Assembly (NCBI GenBank): GCA_030620925.1
Contig: JAUXIQ010000052.1
Span: 1-9,254 of the forward strand
DNA: 9,254 bases
Reading direction: 5' to 3'
DNA from: Nitrospinota bacterium
GTDB lineage: Bacteria > JAUXIQ01
Shown here: positions 7,118 to 9,254 of the stretch, one piece after another
Numbering within the stretch: the first letter of the stretch is position 1
How the letters are laid out: each line of letters begins with the position of its first letter
Notes under the pieces: model-generated
What the model was told of the DNA's origin: nothing
Databases searched by the model: none
The model's input: the letters and a program-made list of their open reading frames with translations, nothing else
Made by a program: the position numbers and the translations under genes

Positions 7118-7516
7118 GTCTTTCAAAAAGCTGGCCGCGGAGTGGTTTGAACGAGGGCGCCGTGATATAGACACGGCCGGTTGCTGTATGATCAGAAGGG
7201 GTATACCGATATTATCGCCTATCATATGCAGCAAGCCATTGAGAAAAATCTTAAAGGCTATTTAATTCTTCACGGAAAGAAGCCCCCGAGGATACATGAG
7301 CTCGATACACTCCTCAACCGTATTTCAGAATTTGATGACAGCCTGGTCGATTTTATGGACCTTTGTGAAAAAACCTCACGATACTACATTGAGGCTCGTT
7401 ATCCTCCCGGTTCTCCCCTTGAATATGAAGAGATCAAAGACGATTTGGACTTGACATGGAAATTGATTGCAAAGATAAGGGCCAAAGCAGGTATTTCTGA
7501 TATAGAGCAGCGTTGA
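7110..7516 (+). pseudogene. HEPN-domain protein, disrupted by a one-base frameshift
   Basis: Translation from ATG 7110, which overlaps the nucleotidyltransferase stop, gives MDKSFKKLAAEWFERGRRD and then IDTAG, the classic first helix of a HEPN domain. That frame then goes off and stops at 7263-7265 (51 aa). The rest of the domain continues in the -1 frame from about 7181: LLYDQKGYTDIIAYHMQQAI..., then PPRIHELDTLL, and SRYYIEARYPP near the end, stopping at 7514-7516. Adding one base between 7179 and 7184 would restore a 135-aa protein of normal HEPN length. HEPN proteins of this kind are mostly RNases and act as toxins controlled by the MNT partner. There is no slippery heptamer and no binding site for internal initiation at TTG 7181, so a true mutation or a sequencing error is more likely than programmed frameshifting. 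Confidence 0.85.
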
Positions 7517-7613
7517 GTGTATCTTTTTGAACGGAAATTCCTGTTAACAACGTATCTTTGCCAAATGCCTACCGTTGTGTACTTTATAAAAATCCTGAGA
7601 GCATGGGTCTGAT

Positions 7614-7639
7614 GGGAATATTTCTATGGAAAGATTCCC
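7614..7639. terminator. candidate bidirectional terminator hairpin
   Basis: GGGAATATTTC (7614-7624) and GAAAGATTCCC (7629-7639) pair at 10 of 11 positions around a 4-base loop. The site sits between the end of the HEPN gene (+) and the end of the amidase remnant (-), which is where a shared terminator is expected. Flanking T-runs are poor in both directions. Confidence 0.4.
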
Positions 7640-7663
7640 TTCCTGCATTTGCCTCCAACATTT

Positions 7664-7840
7664 TCAGGCGGATACAGGTGGTCTACGCTCCGCCCAGGGC
7701 CGCGCCTCTTCGAGCTGAGCAGCCAGACGGAATAAGGTGGCTTCATCGCCGAACCGTCCGATGAAATGTGATCCAATAGGCAGGCCCGCGGCGTTCCAGT
7801 AGAGGGGCACCGACATGCACCGGCAGCCGCCTGCCCACAT
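7664..7840 (-). pseudogene. amidase, C-terminal remnant
   Basis: From ATG 7816 down to the TGA at 7666-7664 the - strand encodes [18 protein letters not shown], then [20 protein letters not shown] and [12 protein letters not shown]. This is the characteristic last ~50 residues of amidase-signature enzymes of the 6-aminohexanoate-cyclic-dimer hydrolase type ([18 protein letters not shown] and PW motifs). The frame is open back to 7855 and has an ATG at 7840 preceded by AGGAAGGAG, but residues before 7816 (MWAGGCRC) no longer fit the family well and an in-frame TGA stops it at 7858-7856. The catalytic Ser-Ser-Lys core is absent, so no amidase activity is possible. The matching N-terminus lies at 9079-9254 on the same strand. 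Confidence 0.82.
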
Positions 7841-7869
7841 AAGAGAACTCCTTCCTCATGGATTCTCGG

Positions 7870-7910
7870 CCCCCTTCCAGTGCCCTTGGGGGAGGGGTTC
7901 GGGGTAAGGA
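7870..7910. repeat. GC-rich palindromic intergenic repeat (REP-like)
   Basis: On the + strand CCCCCTTCC is followed by TGCCCTTGGGGGAGGGG and GGGTAAGG. The CCCC/GGGG arms can pair with small bulges. Read on the - strand it gives the LTPNPSPKG-type peptide that marks a common class of dispersed non-coding palindromic repeats in bacterial genomes. It sits between the methyltransferase stop and the amidase C-terminal remnant. Only one copy is in the window, so its repetitive nature is inferred from that signature. Confidence 0.5.
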
Positions 7911-7992
7911 ACGCTGTGCTTCTGCCTTTTCTGTTGACTTTATCTTTGCTGTTTGTACCGATGTGCGCCGTGTATGTCATTACGGTCAAACA

Positions 7993-9027
7993 TCATGGCT
8001 TGCGGCCAGTGACGATGCTCCAGTAGCCAAAGGTCGGCTTCACTTCGATGTCAGTAAACCCCGCCTCCACGAGCATCGTGGACAACTCCTGGCCTGAATA
8101 CTGCTGGCCTGGTACCCACAAGAGCATGACAACATCGAAGGCAGCGGCCGCTAAAGGGTCGGTCTTGTCGTCATTAAAAAGTATCTCATGGATGATGATG
8201 CGACCCCCAGGCTTGAGGCTGTCAAAGCTCTTCTGAGTCAGGAAACGGCACTTCTCGGGTGGCCAGTTTTGGTAGCTGTTAGAATAGAAGTGGAAATCGG
8301 CCAACGGAAAGGCATCCTTCCAGTAATCGAATACCTGCGTCTTGACGCGGTTCTGCAGGTCATGGCGCTTGATGATCTCTTCTGCTACTTCGCACACTAG
8401 GGGCAGATCGAGGATAATGGCCTGCAAGTCGGGCCATCGCTGCGTCGCACCGATGGCGTGGGCACCCGAACCGCCGCCGATGTCGAGCATCAGCCGGTGC
8501 TCCAACAGGTCAACGGCTTCGGGCCAGGCTAGCGCAGGCCCCATGCTGAGGCCGTGCATCCCGAGGGTGAACGTGCGTGCCTGCTCGGCCTGCTTCTTGT
8601 GTGATTCTACATAATCCTCACCACCATAGGCTTGTGGGGAGTTCGTCAGCACCGCCTTTTTCAGGCTCTCAACTGAGTATACGGAGTAGGCCGCAATTGT
8701 CAGGTCCAGATATCCGCTGAAGGATGTGGGGCTGCTTTCGAGCAGATAGGTTTCCGCAAGCGGGGTCAATGAATAACGATTATCTTCGAGTCGAACCAGC
8801 CCTAAACATGCGTTTACAGACAGGAGTGCTCCCGCGGGACGAGGGTCAATTCCCAGCGCATCGCAGACCTCAGGCAAGGTGCGTGGCTTTTCGGCCAGAA
8901 GGGAAAAGAGCTTGAGGTCGTGAGATACCAGGACGGCCGGGTATGCATATATGCCTGAAAGAATATCCCAGATGGGCCGATCATCCATCCTCGGTCTCTG
9001 AATTGCTGGAATAGATTTCTCGTTCAT
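7993..9027 (-). CDS. SAM-dependent methyltransferase, acetylserotonin O-methyltransferase-like family
   Basis: This 344-aa protein has the two-domain layout of the family. An N-terminal winged-helix dimerisation domain (about 18-100: LKLFSLLAEKPRTLPEVCDA, then YSLTPLAETYLL) is followed by a Rossmann methyltransferase domain. SAM-binding motif I is LDIGGGSGAHAI (181-192), Asp207 in ILDLPLV is the ribose-binding acid, VFDYW (232-236) follows, and LKPGGRIIIHE (271-281) is the usual late motif. Where O-methyltransferases have LHDW with the catalytic His, this protein has SYQNW (251-255), so the general base is missing. The substrate is unknown; small aromatic or isoprenoid-like molecules are typical. 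The frame could start at ATG 9060, but AAGGAGGAG lies six bases before ATG 9027, so the shorter form is chosen. The gene lies between two amidase remnants on the same strand, which suggests it arrived by insertion/replacement. Confidence 0.9.
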   Translation of the reverse strand: MNEKSIPAIQRPRMDDRPIWDILSGIYAYPAVLVSHDLKLFSLLAEKPRTLPEVCDALGIDPRPAGALLSVNACLGLVRLEDNRYSLTPLAETYLLESSPTSFSGYLDLTIAAYSVYSVESLKKAVLTNSPQAYGGEDYVESHKKQAEQARTFTLGMHGLSMGPALAWPEAVDLLEHRLMLDIGGGSGAHAIGATQRWPDLQAIILDLPLVCEVAEEIIKRHDLQNRVKTQVFDYWKDAFPLADFHFYSNSYQNWPPEKCRFLTQKSFDSLKPGGRIIIHEILFNDDKTDPLAAAAFDVVMLLWVPGQQYSGQELSTMLVEAGFTDIEVKPTFGYWSIVTGRKP

Positions 9028-9033
9028 GACATT

Positions 9034-9042
9034 CTCCTCCTT
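9034..9042 (-). promoter_or_regulatory. strong ribosome binding site that sets the methyltransferase start
   Basis: The - strand reads AAGGAGGAG, with a 6-base spacer to the ATG at 9027-9025. This is the best Shine-Dalgarno match in the window and decides against the in-frame ATG at 9060. Confidence 0.85.
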
Positions 9043-9063
9043 AGATTTACCTTTTCGCATGGC

Positions 9064-9083
9064 GCCTAACGCCGGAGTTTAGC
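9064..9083 (-). other. attC-like half-site at the amidase/methyltransferase junction (doubtful)
   Basis: The - strand reads GCTAAAC, six bases, then GTTAGGC. The right half of integron attC sites has the form RYYYAAC, about six bases, GTTRRRY (as in GCTTAACTCAAGCGTTAGAT). The GTTAGGC part fits fully; the other differs at one position. The site lies exactly where the amidase frame ends and the methyltransferase leader begins. No matching left half or second site is visible at the other end of the methyltransferase gene, and no integrase is seen. Confidence 0.2.
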
Positions 9084-9254
9084 TGCCGTCGGGGAGTTGG
9101 CCCTCGGCCGCATCGCGCGCAAGCTCATACATGGGTGTGATGACTGCGTTGAGGGCGGGGTTCAGCCGCTCGATGCGCTCGATGGCCGCTTCCACCAGTT
9201 CTGGCGCACTGACTTCTCCCTTCCGCACCAGCTCTGCCTGCGCTGTAGCATCTA
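9079..9254 (-). pseudogene. amidase, N-terminal remnant (5' end outside window)
   Basis: The - strand from the right edge reads [20 protein letters not shown], then [20 protein letters not shown] and [17 protein letters not shown], then stops at TAA 9081-9079. This is the conserved start of amidase-signature proteins, including the [15 protein letters not shown] helix and the LPDG that is normally followed by PFxGVPFLLKD with the catalytic Lys. The frame stops right after LPDG, so the Lys and the Ser-Ser pair are missing. About ten residues and the start codon should lie beyond the window. Together with 7664-7816 on the same strand it forms the two ends of one amidase whose centre is gone. 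A separate decayed paralogue is the main alternative. Confidence 0.82.

Noticed and set aside
7179-7184. Programmed -1 frameshift in the HEPN gene
   Set aside because: There is no X XXY YYZ heptamer and no clear stimulatory stem directly after it; a simple one-base loss explains the two frames.
7624-7989. 121-codon open frame on the - strand
   Set aside because: It reads the palindromic repeat (LTPNPSPKG signature) and then the amidase remnant in the wrong frame. The amidase match is in another frame of the same strand, so this frame is a shadow.
7993-9081. Classical transposon carrying the methyltransferase
   Set aside because: No terminal inverted repeats, no target-site duplication and no transposase could be found by comparing the two junctions by eye.

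Overview
The window looks like bacterial chromosome from a free-living, probably anaerobic or soil/sediment lineage. Base composition is moderate to GC-rich in genes, Shine-Dalgarno sites are clear (AGGAGG type), and the genes are mostly metabolic. The mix of a fused glycolate-oxidase-like flavoprotein, a glyoxylate aminotransferase, an acetylserotonin-type methyltransferase and an amidase of the 6-aminohexanoate-cyclic-dimer hydrolase type would fit Chloroflexota (Dehalococcoidia-like) or a related Gram-positive-type anaerobe. This placement is a guess from gene flavour; no marker gene is present.

Left part (1-2234, + strand): the tail of an alpha/beta hydrolase, then about 595 AT-rich bases with no recognisable gene but a perfect 10-bp inverted repeat, then a complete PmbA/TldE-type gene (460 aa). 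Middle (2266-6558, - strand): a class V aminotransferase (alanine/serine-glyoxylate type) followed downstream by a 960-aa natural fusion of a GlcD-like and a GlcE-like half. The pair makes sense as one route: the flavoprotein would oxidise glycolate (or another 2-hydroxy acid) to glyoxylate, and the aminotransferase would turn glyoxylate into glycine. Palindromes lie between the two genes, so they may be separately transcribed. No GlcF-type iron-sulfur subunit is visible.

Right part (6803-9254) is accessory and decayed. An MNT nucleotidyltransferase (+) overlaps a HEPN gene (+) that carries a one-base frameshift near 7179-7184, so this HEPN/MNT toxin-antitoxin-type pair appears to have lost its HEPN partner. 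Beyond it, on the - strand, lies the most striking structure. The first ~57 visible residues of an amidase (9079-9254) and the last ~50 residues of an amidase (7664-7816) lie in correct order and orientation, and the ~350 residues between them are replaced by an intact SAM methyltransferase gene (7993-9027) plus a GC-rich palindromic repeat. The methyltransferase lacks the usual catalytic His of its O-methyltransferase family.

No RNA gene, CRISPR array, transposase or origin was seen. Two gene starts (aminotransferase and methyltransferase) are placed inside the longest open frame because strong ribosome binding sites sit directly before the internal ATG.
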